Of a DNA stretch of 64,000 bases, positions 1 through 7,529 are shown one piece after another (position 1 is the stretch's first letter; each line of letters opens with the position of its first letter). The stretch covers positions 1,984,001 through 2,048,000 of the forward strand of contig JASGKF010000001.1 in assembly GCA_047600765.1 (NCBI GenBank), read 5' to 3'. The notes beneath the pieces are model-generated. The model was not told where the DNA came from and searched no databases. It saw nothing but the letters and a program-made list of their open reading frames with translations. The DNA is from Viridibacterium sp047600765. Lineage in GTDB: Bacteria > Pseudomonadota > Gammaproteobacteria > Burkholderiales > Rhodocyclaceae. Position numbers and translations under genes: made by a program.

Positions 1-555
1 GACACGGCCCGAGTTGAAGGACTTGCCGTTGAGCCACACGGCGGGCACAGCCATGATCTCGCGCTGTGTCACTTCGTCCTGGAACAGGCCGCCGTCGATG
101 ATGACGGTCTTCACCTTGGAGTTGTAGATCGCCATCAGGGTCAGCGCCTGCACCACGTCCGGACAGTTGTGGCAGGTCAGCGACATGTAGACCTCGAAAT
201 TGAAGTCACCGTCGAGTGCGCGGATCTGGTCGAGCACGCTGTCTTCCACCTTGGGCGGATGGCCGCCGGTCCACAACAGGGCCAGCACCAGCGAGGTGAA
301 CTCGTGGCCCATGGGGATCGCGGCAAAGGTGAGGCTGGTATCGCTGCCGATGCGCTTGAGCGCGAACGAAGGCTTGCGCGTGGCCTGGCCGTCGGTGCGC
401 AGCGTGATCTTGTCGCACAGCGCAGCCACTTCCTGCAGCAGCTCATGCATCTCGCGCGCCGAGGCCGAGTCATCCAGCGAAGCGATGATCTCGAACGGCT
501 GCGTCACGCGCTGCAGGTAACCCGCGAGTTGTTCTTTCAGATTGGCGTCGAGCAT
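1..555 (-). CDS. ahpF: Alkyl hydroperoxide reductase subunit F, N-terminal 185 residues (partial)
   Basis: Reading leftward from an ATG at 553-555, the frame is open to the window edge, so the C-terminal flavoprotein part lies outside. The visible part is the AhpF-specific N-terminal tandem thioredoxin-like domain. It starts MLDANLKEQL and carries the CHNC redox pair at C128/C131, which in the family passes electrons from the FAD/NADH module to AhpC. The cytoplasmic enzyme reduces AhpC with NADH. It lies 266 nt downstream of ahpC on the same strand, the usual ahpC-ahpF order. The gap holds two hairpins, so the two may be differentially expressed. Confidence 0.93.
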   Translation of the reverse strand, partial: MLDANLKEQLAGYLQRVTQPFEIIASLDDSASAREMHELLQEVAALCDKITLRTDGQATRKPSFALKRIGSDTSLTFAAIPMGHEFTSLVLALLWTGGHPPKVEDSVLDQIRALDGDFNFEVYMSLTCHNCPDVVQALTLMAIYNSKVKTVIIDGGLFQDEVTQREIMAVPAVWLNGKSFNSGRV

Positions 556-619
556 GGTGCGTTCCTTTCTTGCTGCTGAACCGGCGTGATGGCCGGTATC
601 CGGTGGGGGGACACGGGAT

Positions 620-658
620 CTCGTTGAAAGCATCCTGGCGTTGGACGCTTTCAGCGAG
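620..658. repeat. Hairpin in the ahpC-ahpF gap
   Basis: CTCGTTGAAAGC (620-631) faces GCTTTCAGCGAG (647-658), twelve pairs including one G-T, around a 15-nt loop. On the minus strand no T-run follows, so it is a weak candidate for a classical terminator. It could attenuate or process the ahpC-ahpF transcript. Confidence 0.5.
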
Positions 659-710
659 ACCCTTGGGGTTTCGCCGTGGTCTGGTTTTCACCAAGCCATC
701 GCTGGTCCGG

Positions 711-808
711 CAGCCGTAGCGAGCGGCCCGAGGTCGGCACGAGGAACGGAGACGTACGTGATGTACGTCGAGTACCGGAATGCCGAGATCGGGTCGCGCA
801 GTAGGCTG
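711..808. repeat. Long imperfect palindrome (REP-like) between ahpC and ahpF
   Basis: Arms 711-739 and 781-808 are largely complementary; both outer ends read CAGCC when oriented alike, and the inner ends pair cggca with tgccg. The centre is a perfect GACGTAC-GTGAT-GTACGTC hairpin (751-769). It sits just after the ahpC stop. Its size, symmetry and intergenic position fit a REP or small non-autonomous palindromic element, possibly stabilising the ahpC mRNA end. Confidence 0.6.
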
Positions 809-821
809 ACGGGCTGGCGAT

Positions 822-1385
822 TTAGATCTTGCCGACGAGATCGATCGACGGGGCGATCGTCTTGGCGCCTTCCTTCCACTTGGCCGGGCAAACCTGACCC
901 GGGTTGGCGGCGGTGTATTGGGCAGCCTTCAGCTTGCGCAGGGTTTCGCTGACGTCGCGGGCGATCTCGTTGCTGTGGATTTCAGCGGTCTTGATCACGC
1001 CTTCCGGGTTGATCACGAAGGTGCCGCGCAGCGACAGACCTTCTTCGGGGATGTGCACGCCGAAAGCGTTGGTCAGCGTGTGGGTCGGGTCGCCAACCAG
1101 GGGGAACTTGGCCTTGCCCACGGCCGGCGAGGTTTCGTGCCACACCTTGTGCGAGAAGTGCGTGTCGGTGGTGACGATGTACACCTCGGCGCCAGCAGCC
1201 TGGAAGGCCGCGTAGTTGTCAGCCGCGTCTTCGATCTCGGTCGGGCAGTTGAAGGTGAAGGCGGCCGGCATGAAAATCAGCACGGACCACTTGCCCTTGA
1301 GGCTTTCATCGGACACATCGACGAACTTGCCGTTGTGGAAAGCTTGCGTCTTGAACGGCTGGACTTGCGTGTTGATGAGGGACAT
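822..1385 (-). CDS. ahpC: Alkyl hydroperoxide reductase subunit C (2-Cys peroxiredoxin)
   Basis: A 187-aa Prx1/AhpC peroxiredoxin that reduces H2O2, organic peroxides and peroxynitrite in the cytoplasm and is recycled by AhpF. The peroxidatic Cys47 is in FTFNCPTE and the resolving Cys166 in NPGQVCPAKW. Length matches enterobacterial AhpC. The residue before Cys47 is Asn where Val is usual in this motif, a small oddity next to the active site. The start at 1385 has an AAGGAG ribosome site 8 nt upstream on the minus strand. A partial OxyR-like half-site lies about 60 nt upstream. ahpF follows on the same strand. Confidence 0.97.
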   Translation of the reverse strand: MSLINTQVQPFKTQAFHNGKFVDVSDESLKGKWSVLIFMPAAFTFNCPTEIEDAADNYAAFQAAGAEVYIVTTDTHFSHKVWHETSPAVGKAKFPLVGDPTHTLTNAFGVHIPEEGLSLRGTFVINPEGVIKTAEIHSNEIARDVSETLRKLKAAQYTAANPGQVCPAKWKEGAKTIAPSIDLVGKI

Positions 1386-1690
1386 TTCACTGCTCCTTGT
1401 GGTGGGTTGAAGAACAAAGTAGGTGCATCTTAAAGGCTGCCCATAAATAGCTCTAATTGATTGTCGGCATGTTACGGATTGACTGAGCCTATCGGCAGCC
1501 GGGTCGTGAGGCGTCTTGCGGACTATCAGCCTAGACGGCGTGCCCGCATCTTGCCGCAGCGCAAAAGCCCGTCGGAGGCCCCGGTTTACGGGTTAGCATT
1601 CGGCCTGCGGCGGCTCTGCTGCCCTGCAATACCCCCCATCTGGGTGCGCTGCACCCGTTTCCAACCTCCCCAATCCGAGAGAGAACAAAG
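1386..1690. other. Divergent ahpC / tpx intergenic region
   Basis: These 305 nt separate the divergent starts of ahpC and tpx and must hold both promoters. I see an AT-richer patch at about 1430-1470 with a possible OxyR half-site, and ribosome sites at each end (AAGGAG for ahpC, GAGAGAG for tpx). The open frame at 1461-1694 has no family resemblance and is not treated as a gene. Confidence 0.6.
1447..1461. promoter_or_regulatory. Possible OxyR half-site upstream of ahpC
   Basis: ATAGCTCTAATTGAT matches 8 of 10 informative positions of one half of the OxyR consensus (ATAG-nTnnnAn-CTAT). The neighbouring half is poor. It lies 62 nt upstream of the ahpC start. OxyR control of ahpC is established in many proteobacteria; that it applies here is inference, and no oxyR gene is in the window. 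Confidence 0.3.
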
Positions 1691-2191
1691 ATGAGCACAG
1701 TTACCCTGGGCGGCAACGCCATCGACGTGTCCGGCAGCTTCCCCAAGGCCGGTGATACCGCCGCCGAATTCAAACTGGTGGGCGGCGACCTCGCCGACTA
1801 CGGCCTGGCCAGCTTCGCCGGTCAGCGCAAGGTCCTGAACATCGTCCCCAGCCTCGACACCGCTGTCTGCGCCACCTCGACGCGCAAGTTCAACGAAGAG
1901 GCGTCCAGCCTGGCCAACACCACCGTGCTGGTGATCTCGGCCGACCTGCCCTTCGCTGCCAAGCGCTTCTGCGAAGTCGAAGGCCTCGCCAACGTGAAGA
2001 CCCTGTCGACTTTCCGTGACGCCAGCTTCAAGAAGGCCTACGGCGTGGACATCACCAGCAGCGTGCTGGCCGGCCTGACCGCGCGCGCCGTGGTCGTCGT
2101 CGACGAAAACAACAAAGTGCTGCACGCCGAGCTGGTTCCCGAGATCAAGCAGGAACCTGACTACGCTGCTGCTCTGGCCGTGCTCAAGTAA
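1691..2191 (+). CDS. tpx: Thiol peroxidase (Tpx), atypical 2-Cys peroxiredoxin
   Basis: A 166-aa Tpx-family protein, the usual family length. Peroxidatic Cys60 is in PSLDTAVCATSTRKF and resolving Cys94 in RFCEVEG. The family reduces alkyl and lipid hydroperoxides with thioredoxin as electron donor. The start is an ATG preceded by a GA-rich ribosome site. It is transcribed divergently from ahpC and followed by a strong hairpin terminator, so it is monocistronic. Together with AhpCF and the ECF41 partner it forms a peroxide-defence neighbourhood. Confidence 0.96.
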   Translation: MSTVTLGGNAIDVSGSFPKAGDTAAEFKLVGGDLADYGLASFAGQRKVLNIVPSLDTAVCATSTRKFNEEASSLANTTVLVISADLPFAAKRFCEVEGLANVKTLSTFRDASFKKAYGVDITSSVLAGLTARAVVVVDENNKVLHAELVPEIKQEPDYAAALAVLK

Positions 2192-2211
2192 GAAGAGCCC
2201 GGTAGAACGAG

Positions 2212-2239
2212 ACGGCCGCGCAAGCGGCCGTTTTGCTTT
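2212..2239 (+). terminator. Rho-independent terminator of tpx
   Basis: ACGGCCGC (2212-2219), loop GCAA, GCGGCCGT (2224-2231), then a T-rich tail. It begins about 20 nt after the tpx stop and ends just before the ECF sigma promoter. Confidence 0.9.
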
Positions 2240-2248
2240 GTCCGCCCC

Positions 2249-2275
2249 TGTCACAAACAACGCATCCGGTTCGTC
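2249..2275 (+). promoter_or_regulatory. ECF41-type promoter of the sigma gene (autoregulation)
   Basis: TGTCACA at 2249-2255 and CGTC at 2272-2275, separated by 16 nt. These are the -35 and -10 elements described for ECF41 sigma factors. The start at 2307 lies about 30 nt beyond. The identical element with identical spacing recurs upstream of the partner gene. Confidence 0.8.
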
Positions 2276-2306
2276 TACTGCGTCATTACCCGACGGAACC
2301 AGCTCA

Positions 2307-3179
2307 ATGTCTCCACCCCTCGACACCTTCCACGCCCTGCGCCCGCGCCTGTTCGCCATCGCCTACCGCATGCTGGGCACGCGCGCCGATGCCGACGATG
2401 TGCTGCAGGATGCCTGGCTGCGCTGGCAGGCCGCCGACCAGGCAGCCCTGCAGTCGGCCGAAGCCTGGCTGGTGACCGTCACCACGCGCCTCGCCATCGA
2501 CCGCCTGCGTGCCGCCCGCAGCGAGCGCGAGGCTTACGTCGGCTTCTGGCTGCCCGAGCCGCTGGTGGAGGTCGACGAGCGCACGCCCGAGGCTGCTGTC
2601 GAGATGGCCAGCGAGCTCTCGGTGGCCCTGCTGTGGGTGCTCGAACGCCTCGCACCCGAAGAGCGCGCCGCCTTCCTGCTGCGCCAGGTGTTCGACTACG
2701 ACTACCCCGAGATTGCCGAACTGCTCGGCAAGAGCGAAGCCGCCTGCCGCCAGATGGTGCACCGGGCTTCTGAACGCGTGCGGCAGGAACGCCCGCGCTT
2801 CGACGTGACGCCCGACCAGCACCGCGACGTGCTCGCCCGCTTCATGCAGGCCGCGCGCAGCGGCGAGCGCACGGCGATTCGCGCCCTGATGGCCGAAGAC
2901 GTGCAGTTCATCGGCGACGGCGGCGGCAAGATGCCCTCGTTCGGCAAGATCCTGCGCGGCGCCGAGCGCATCGCCAATCTCTACTGGGCCGTGTGGCGGA
3001 GGCTCGGCGCCCAGGTGCGCTACCAGCCTGTCAGCATCAATGGCGAACCGGGCCTGCTGCGCTTTGTCGACGGCCAGCTCGAATCGGCACAGAGCTTCGT
3101 CACCGACGGCGAGCGCATTGTCGCCATCTACTCGCTGCGCAATCCGGACAAGCTGGCGCGCATCGCGACGGAAATCTGA
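2307..3179 (+). CDS. ECF41-family RNA polymerase sigma factor with SnoaL-like C-terminal domain
   Basis: 290 aa. Sigma region 2 (about 10-75, RPRLFAIAYRMLG, DADDVLQDAW) and region 4 (about 125-175, LAPEERAAFLLRQVF) are followed by a roughly 110-aa SnoaL/NTF2-like domain. The ECF41 signatures WLPEP, DGGGK and NPDKL are all visible. In ECF41 factors the C-terminal extension acts as a built-in regulator in place of a separate anti-sigma factor. I chose the ATG at 2307 over an upstream in-frame TTG at 2238 because the TTG lies in the tpx terminator tail and upstream of the promoter. The carboxymuconolactone-decarboxylase-like gene that follows is the classical target. Confidence 0.93.
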   Translation: MSPPLDTFHALRPRLFAIAYRMLGTRADADDVLQDAWLRWQAADQAALQSAEAWLVTVTTRLAIDRLRAARSEREAYVGFWLPEPLVEVDERTPEAAVEMASELSVALLWVLERLAPEERAAFLLRQVFDYDYPEIAELLGKSEAACRQMVHRASERVRQERPRFDVTPDQHRDVLARFMQAARSGERTAIRALMAEDVQFIGDGGGKMPSFGKILRGAERIANLYWAVWRRLGAQVRYQPVSINGEPGLLRFVDGQLESAQSFVTDGERIVAIYSLRNPDKLARIATEI

Positions 3180-3186
3180 AGCTCCC

Positions 3187-3213
3187 TGTCACAAGCAGCT
3201 GAAACCAGACGTC
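3187..3213 (+). promoter_or_regulatory. ECF41-type promoter of the partner gene
   Basis: TGTCACA at 3187-3193 and CGTC at 3210-3213 with a 16-nt spacer, the same elements and spacing as upstream of the sigma gene. It lies directly after the sigma stop and 53 nt before the downstream start. Confidence 0.82.
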
Positions 3214-3266
3214 TAGTGATCAGACGGCGCCGCATGGTGCGGCCCGCTTTTCATCAAGGACGTCTC

Positions 3267-3722
3267 ATGACTCACTCTGCCCCCCGCCTTCAACACACCC
3301 AGCTCGCCCCCAAGGCCTTCCAGCACATGCTCGACCTCACCGCCACCGTCAAGGCCGGTGCGCTCGGCGCACGCCTCGTTGACCTCGTCTGGCTGCGCTG
3401 CTCGCAGATCAACGGCTGCGGCTTCTGCATGGACATGCATTGGCAGGATCTCGTGCGCGCCGACGTGCAGCCGCGCCACCTCAACGCCGTCGCCGGCTGG
3501 CGCGAAGCCCCCTTCTTCAGCGAACGTGAGCGCGCCGCCCTGCGCTGGGCCGAGGCGGTGACCCGCATCCCGCAAAGCGACCCCAGCGACGAAGATTTCG
3601 CCGAACTGAGCCAGCACTTCAACGAAGTCGAAATCGCCGAGCTGGGTTTCGCCATCTCCACCATCAATGCCTGGAACCTCATGAGCGTCAGCTTCCGCAA
3701 GCCGATACCGGCCAGCGTCTGA
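3267..3722 (+). CDS. Carboxymuconolactone decarboxylase / AhpD-like protein, ECF41 partner
   Basis: 151 aa with the CMD/AhpD-fold motif CGFCMDMH (C51, C54, H58), the redox-active CxxC-xxx-H arrangement of AhpD-like peroxidases. ECF41 sigma genes are typically followed by a CMD, oxidoreductase or epimerase gene, which is the only known kind of target. The start at 3267 (MTHSAPRL) has an AAGGA ribosome site at 3256-3260; the longer upstream frame lacks one. The exact substrate is unknown. A role in handling peroxide or organic electrophiles is inference. Confidence 0.88.
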   Translation: MTHSAPRLQHTQLAPKAFQHMLDLTATVKAGALGARLVDLVWLRCSQINGCGFCMDMHWQDLVRADVQPRHLNAVAGWREAPFFSERERAALRWAEAVTRIPQSDPSDEDFAELSQHFNEVEIAELGFAISTINAWNLMSVSFRKPIPASV

Positions 3723-3854
3723 CGCCAGCGGCCTGCCCCAGCCCGGCGCACCCATTGCCGCGCTGTGGTGCAGGTGCTGTGCGGCTTGCTGCCAATCCGG
3801 CTGGCCCGCAACGGGCCACCGCGCGCCAAGCCGCACGGGCTGGGCTTCTGCGGT

Positions 3855-3891
3855 TTTGCATACAAAATGGCATGTGGTTTGCGTACACAAA
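3855..3891. promoter_or_regulatory. Pair of similar AT-rich motifs upstream of the racemase gene
   Basis: TTTGCATACAAA (3855-3866) and TTTGCGTACACAAA (3878-3891) are two closely similar part-palindromic copies 23 nt apart, in the 200-nt gap before the racemase-family start. They may be a two-site operator for an unlinked regulator, for example of GntR type. No regulator gene is adjacent. Confidence 0.35.
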
Positions 3892-3922
3892 GCCGGAACA
3901 ACCCGGCTGGAGGCAAGCCACC

Positions 3923-4678
3923 ATGCGCCAATTGCTCATCATCAACCCCAATACCTCGCTGACCGTCACCCGGCTGCTGCAGTCACGCGTGCAGACCATG
4001 CTGGGCGACACGGTCGCGGTACACACGGCCACGGCCCGCTTCGGCGCGCCCTACATTGCCTGCGAAGCCAGCTACGCCGTGGCCGCGCACGCCGCGCTGG
4101 ATGCCTGGGCGGCCTGGCTGGATCAGGCGGCGGAGGCCGATGCGCCAGACGCCGTCATGCTCGGCTGCTTTGGTGACCCCGGCCTCGAAGCCCTGCGCCA
4201 GGGCTCGCCGGTGCCGGTCAGCAGTCTTGCCGAAGCGGCTTTTGACGAAGCCAGCCGGCATGGCCGCTTCGCCATCGTCACCGGCGGCGAGCGCTGGAAG
4301 CCCATGCTGCAGCGGCTCGCCAGCGCGCAGGGTTACACGCAGCTGGCCGGTATCCAGACCGTGCAGCCCAGCGGCGCGCAGCTCGCGGCTGACCCCGAAT
4401 GGGCGCGCAAGTTGTTGCTCGAAGCCTGCCGCACGGCCGCGCGTGATTTCTCGGCCGATGCCGTGATTCTCGGCGGTGCCGGCCTTGCCGGTGTGGCCGC
4501 GACGCTGCAGGACGAACTCGACGTGCCCCTCATCGACAGCGTCAACGCCGGCGTGCGCCACGTCGTCGCGCGCGCCGCCGAACAGGCTGGTCAGCCGCGC
4601 CGCAAGCCTGGCTTCGACCTGCCTTGGCTCAATGTCTCGCCCGAGCTCAAGAAGCTGGGCACAGGCGGCAACACCTGA
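3923..4678 (+). CDS. Asp/Glu/hydantoin racemase superfamily protein
   Basis: 251 aa of the Asp/Glu racemase fold (COG4126-like), starting MRQLLIINPNTS, a typical first strand of hydantoin and allantoin racemases. The first catalytic Cys is present (C82 in MLGCFGDPG). At the second position, where racemases have Cys, the sequence reads VILGGAGLAG (G185). One-Cys members include enzymes that isomerise or decarboxylate rather than racemise, so the reaction is open. The start at 3923 has a GGAGG site at about 3909. A solute-binding protein and an Ldh-family dehydrogenase follow, suggesting an amino-acid-derivative or hydroxy-acid pathway (inference). Confidence 0.8.
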   Translation: MRQLLIINPNTSLTVTRLLQSRVQTMLGDTVAVHTATARFGAPYIACEASYAVAAHAALDAWAAWLDQAAEADAPDAVMLGCFGDPGLEALRQGSPVPVSSLAEAAFDEASRHGRFAIVTGGERWKPMLQRLASAQGYTQLAGIQTVQPSGAQLAADPEWARKLLLEACRTAARDFSADAVILGGAGLAGVAATLQDELDVPLIDSVNAGVRHVVARAAEQAGQPRRKPGFDLPWLNVSPELKKLGTGGNT

Positions 4679-4772
4679 GGCCGACCCGCACAAGGCGTCC
4701 GTCATGCACGCCAGTACAAGTCATGCCACCCCTCCCCAGCCCTTTCACTTTCCGCTTACAAGGCAGTCCATC

Positions 4773-5567
4773 ATGAACCTCGCATCCCGCAGCACCCTTG
4801 GCGCGCTTCTCTCCGTCGCCGCTCTTCTCGTTTCCAGCAACGTCTTCGCGCAAGCCGCGCTCGACACCATCACCAAGTCGAAGAAGGTGCGCATCGCCAT
4901 CCCGACCGACTACCCGCCCTACGGCACCATCGGCCCGGACCTCAAGCCCATGGGTCTCGACATCGACTTCGCCACCTACATTGCCGGCAAGCTCGGCGCC
5001 GCCGTCGAGCTGGTGCCCGTCACCAGCGCCAACCGCGTGCCCTATCTGCAGAGCGGCAAGGTCAACATCGTCGTCTCCACGCTGGGCAAGACGCCCGAGC
5101 GCGAGAAGGTTATCGACTACACCTACGCTTACTCGCCCTTCTTCATCGCCATCTTTTCGAAGAAGGACGTGAGCATCAAGAGCTTCGCCGACCTCGCCGG
5201 CAAGAGCGTCTCCACCACGCGCGGTGCCACGGCCGACGCTGAGCTGGCCAAGGTGATGCCGCCCAACACCGAGGTGAAGCGCTTCGAAGACCACGTCGGC
5301 GCGTCGTCCGCTTTCCTCACCGGCCAGACCCAGGTCATCGCCACCAGCGCGCCCGAGATGAGCGTCGTCATCGCGCGCAACCCGCAAGCCAACATCGAGA
5401 TGAAGCTGGTGCTCAAGAACAGCCCCAACTACATCGGCGTGAACAAGGGTGAAGAGAAGCTGCGCGCACGCATCAACGAGATCATTGCCGAAGCCAAGAC
5501 CAATGGCGAGATCGACCGCCTTGCCAAGAAGTGGCTGGGCCGCGAAGCCGGCGAACTGCCGCTCTGA
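4773..5567 (+). CDS. Amino-acid ABC transporter substrate-binding protein (family 3)
   Basis: 264 aa. A cleavable signal peptide (about 1-27, ending NVFAQA) precedes a bacterial solute-binding family 3 domain with KVRIAIPTDYPPYGT near the N-terminus and VSTLGKTPERE mid-domain. Periplasmic binding of a polar or charged amino acid is expected. No permease or ATPase gene lies nearby, so it is an orphan binding protein that must borrow a transporter. It follows the racemase gene after 94 nt and converges with the Ldh-family gene after 7 nt. Confidence 0.88.
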   Translation: MNLASRSTLGALLSVAALLVSSNVFAQAALDTITKSKKVRIAIPTDYPPYGTIGPDLKPMGLDIDFATYIAGKLGAAVELVPVTSANRVPYLQSGKVNIVVSTLGKTPEREKVIDYTYAYSPFFIAIFSKKDVSIKSFADLAGKSVSTTRGATADAELAKVMPPNTEVKRFEDHVGASSAFLTGQTQVIATSAPEMSVVIARNPQANIEMKLVLKNSPNYIGVNKGEEKLRARINEIIAEAKTNGEIDRLAKKWLGREAGELPL

Positions 5568-5574
5568 TCAGCGC

Positions 5575-6609
5575 TTAGTCCAGCTTCACACCAGCCTGCC
5601 GCAACTGCGCGACGATTTCCGCATGCAACGGAACCCCGTCGCGCAGGTTGCGCGCGGCTTCATCCCAACCGCGTTCGCCGGGGAACAAGAAAGGCTCGCG
5701 CACGCTGGCGTCGCTGCGCAGGTAATCGAGATAGACCTCGACGCGCGCACCGAAGTCCTCCGCACCGAAGGCCGCCACGTCCAGCGCGATGAACAACTTG
5801 CTGGCCTCCGTCTCCACGGCGCCGCCACTGCCCGTTACATCGGTGCAGAACAGGCCGCTGCCCAGCGCAGCGGTCATGAACTCCATCATCAACGCCAGCC
5901 CCGCACCCTTGTGCCCGCCCATGGGTGACACCGCACCGCCGAGAATCGCCTTCGGGTCCGTCGTCGGCTTGCCCTCTGCATCCACGCCCCAACCCTCGGG
6001 CAGCGGTTTGCCCTCACGCAGGAAGGTCGCCACCTTGCCCACGGCCGCCTGGCTCATCGCCATGTCCAGCACCACCGGCTTCTCGCCCGCCGCGCGCGGC
6101 ACGCCGATAGCGATGGGGTTGTTGCCGATCACTGCCGACGTCGCGCCCCAGGCCGCCATGGTGCGGATCGCATTGGTCGTGCAGAAACCGATGCAGCCAG
6201 CTTGCGCCGCCCGCAACGCGTAGGCATGCGCGCGGCCCCAGTGCGTGGTGCGCGTTGCAAGGCAAACGCCGACACCGAACTGGCGCGCCCTGTCCACCGC
6301 GCGCTGCATGGCCATCGCCGCGATGTAACGGCCGGGGCCGTTGTCCGCGTCGATCACACTGATCGCGCCGAAGTCGCGCAGCACGCGCACCGCTGGCTGC
6401 GTCTTCGCACGCCCCTCGTCAAAACCCCGCAACAGCGCCGGCAACATGCGCACACCATGCGAAGGCGTGCCATGCAGATCAGCCTCGGCCATGATTTGCG
6501 CTTCGATCTGTGCGACGTCGGCGGGCAAACCGTGGGATTCCATCGCAGCTTGCAGTGCGGCACAGAGCTGGTCATAGGGGATGCGCAGGGTATCGGTTGT
6601 CGCTGTCAT
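5575..6609 (-). CDS. Ldh-family (malate/L-sulfolactate/ureidoglycolate-type) NAD(P)H oxidoreductase
   Basis: 344 aa, typical of the malate/L-lactate dehydrogenase type 2 family, which is unrelated to classical LDH. Visible landmarks are DLHGTPSHGVRM near residue 45, TTHWGRAHAYA, IGNNPIAIGVP, and MGGHKGAGLALMMEF before the C-terminal third. Members reduce alpha-keto or cyclic imino acids (sulfolactate, ureidoglycolate, delta-1-piperideine-2-carboxylate). The substrate here cannot be fixed from sequence. It converges on the solute-binding gene and may share its pathway. Confidence 0.85.
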   Translation of the reverse strand: MTATTDTLRIPYDQLCAALQAAMESHGLPADVAQIEAQIMAEADLHGTPSHGVRMLPALLRGFDEGRAKTQPAVRVLRDFGAISVIDADNGPGRYIAAMAMQRAVDRARQFGVGVCLATRTTHWGRAHAYALRAAQAGCIGFCTTNAIRTMAAWGATSAVIGNNPIAIGVPRAAGEKPVVLDMAMSQAAVGKVATFLREGKPLPEGWGVDAEGKPTTDPKAILGGAVSPMGGHKGAGLALMMEFMTAALGSGLFCTDVTGSGGAVETEASKLFIALDVAAFGAEDFGARVEVYLDYLRSDASVREPFLFPGERGWDEAARNLRDGVPLHAEIVAQLRQAGVKLD

Positions 6610-6727
6610 GGGCGTAGCGGCGTGAGGGAGAGCGCTGATTCTAGTTCAGGGCATGTGTCGGGCTGTGTGCGTCGTTGCAATCCATTTCGCCGACAATGAC
6701 AACATCCCGCTAACAACACTGACGACG

Positions 6728-7519
6728 ATGAATCCCGTTCAGTACCGCACCCCTGCGCAGTCCGCTCAGGCCTTCCTCACCCCGCGCCGCCCAACGCGCG
6801 CTGTCGCTCCCTTCCTGCCCGAAGCCCGAGTAGTCACCGCAGCAGGGCCGGTCGGCCAACTCGTTGGCCGCCTGATCGGCAACGGCCCTTGTGTGCTCCT
6901 GCTGCATCGCTGGGAAGGCGCGGCCAGCGAGCTTGGCGAGTTCGTGCCGCCCCTACTCGCGGCGGGCTTCAGCGTGCTGGCGCTGGATCTACCCGCGCAC
7001 GGTGCTTCCGAAGGCGAACAGGTCTCCATTCCCATGGCCGCGCAGGCGCTGCTTATGCTGCAAGATGAGTTGGGGCCGCAGCATCGCTTTCACGCCGGCA
7101 TCGGTCATTCGCTCGGTGCGGCGGTACTCATCCACGCCATGGCGCTGGGTTGCCGTGTCGACCGCGCTGCCCTGCTCGCCGCCCCGGCGCATGCCGAAGA
7201 CTATGTGCGCGACTACTGCCTGCGCGATGGGCTGGACGACGCGCAGACCGAACAGATGCTCGACATCCTGCGTGACGAGCATGGTGTCAACATCCGCGCG
7301 ATCTCCATGCCTGTGCACGCCGCCACGCTGTCGCAGCCCGCGTTGTTCGTGCATGCCGATGACGACCGTGTGATTCTGCATGCCGCCAGCGCGCTGACGG
7401 CGCGTCACTGGCGCGGTGCCGAACTGATGACGGTGCAGGGCCTTGGCCACGCCCGCTTGCTGCGCGACCCCGGCGTGGTGGCGCGCGTCACGGCTTTCGC
7501 CAGCACCACCGCTGATTGA
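6728..7519 (+). CDS. Alpha/beta hydrolase
   Basis: 263 aa with an alpha/beta-hydrolase core. The nucleophile elbow is GHSLGAA, the acid is likely in HADDDRV, and the histidine in GLGHARLL. The lid region is short. No signal peptide, so probably cytoplasmic. The start at 6728 (MNPVQYR) was preferred because the upstream frame has no conserved features. The stop is followed after 10 nt by the DUF2277 gene, whose GAGGAGA ribosome site overlaps this stop, so the two are probably co-transcribed. Substrate unknown. Confidence 0.85.
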   Translation: MNPVQYRTPAQSAQAFLTPRRPTRAVAPFLPEARVVTAAGPVGQLVGRLIGNGPCVLLLHRWEGAASELGEFVPPLLAAGFSVLALDLPAHGASEGEQVSIPMAAQALLMLQDELGPQHRFHAGIGHSLGAAVLIHAMALGCRVDRAALLAAPAHAEDYVRDYCLRDGLDDAQTEQMLDILRDEHGVNIRAISMPVHAATLSQPALFVHADDDRVILHAASALTARHWRGAELMTVQGLGHARLLRDPGVVARVTAFASTTAD

Positions 7520-7529
7520 GGAGACAAGC

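Noticed and set aside
1461..1694. A 77-codon open frame in the ahpC-tpx gap
   Set aside because: No ribosome site, no family resemblance, Arg/Pro-rich shadow-like composition, and it overlaps the tpx start.
2238..2306. Upstream TTG start for the ECF sigma factor, adding 23 residues
   Set aside because: The TTG lies in the tpx terminator tail and upstream of the ECF41 -35 and -10 elements, so it would not be on the autoregulated transcript. The ATG at 2307 fits the family.
3755..3922. 56-residue N-terminal extension of the racemase-family protein
   Set aside because: The extension contains no conserved sequence, spans the candidate operator motifs, and the ATG at 3923 has a proper ribosome site and a family-typical N-terminus.
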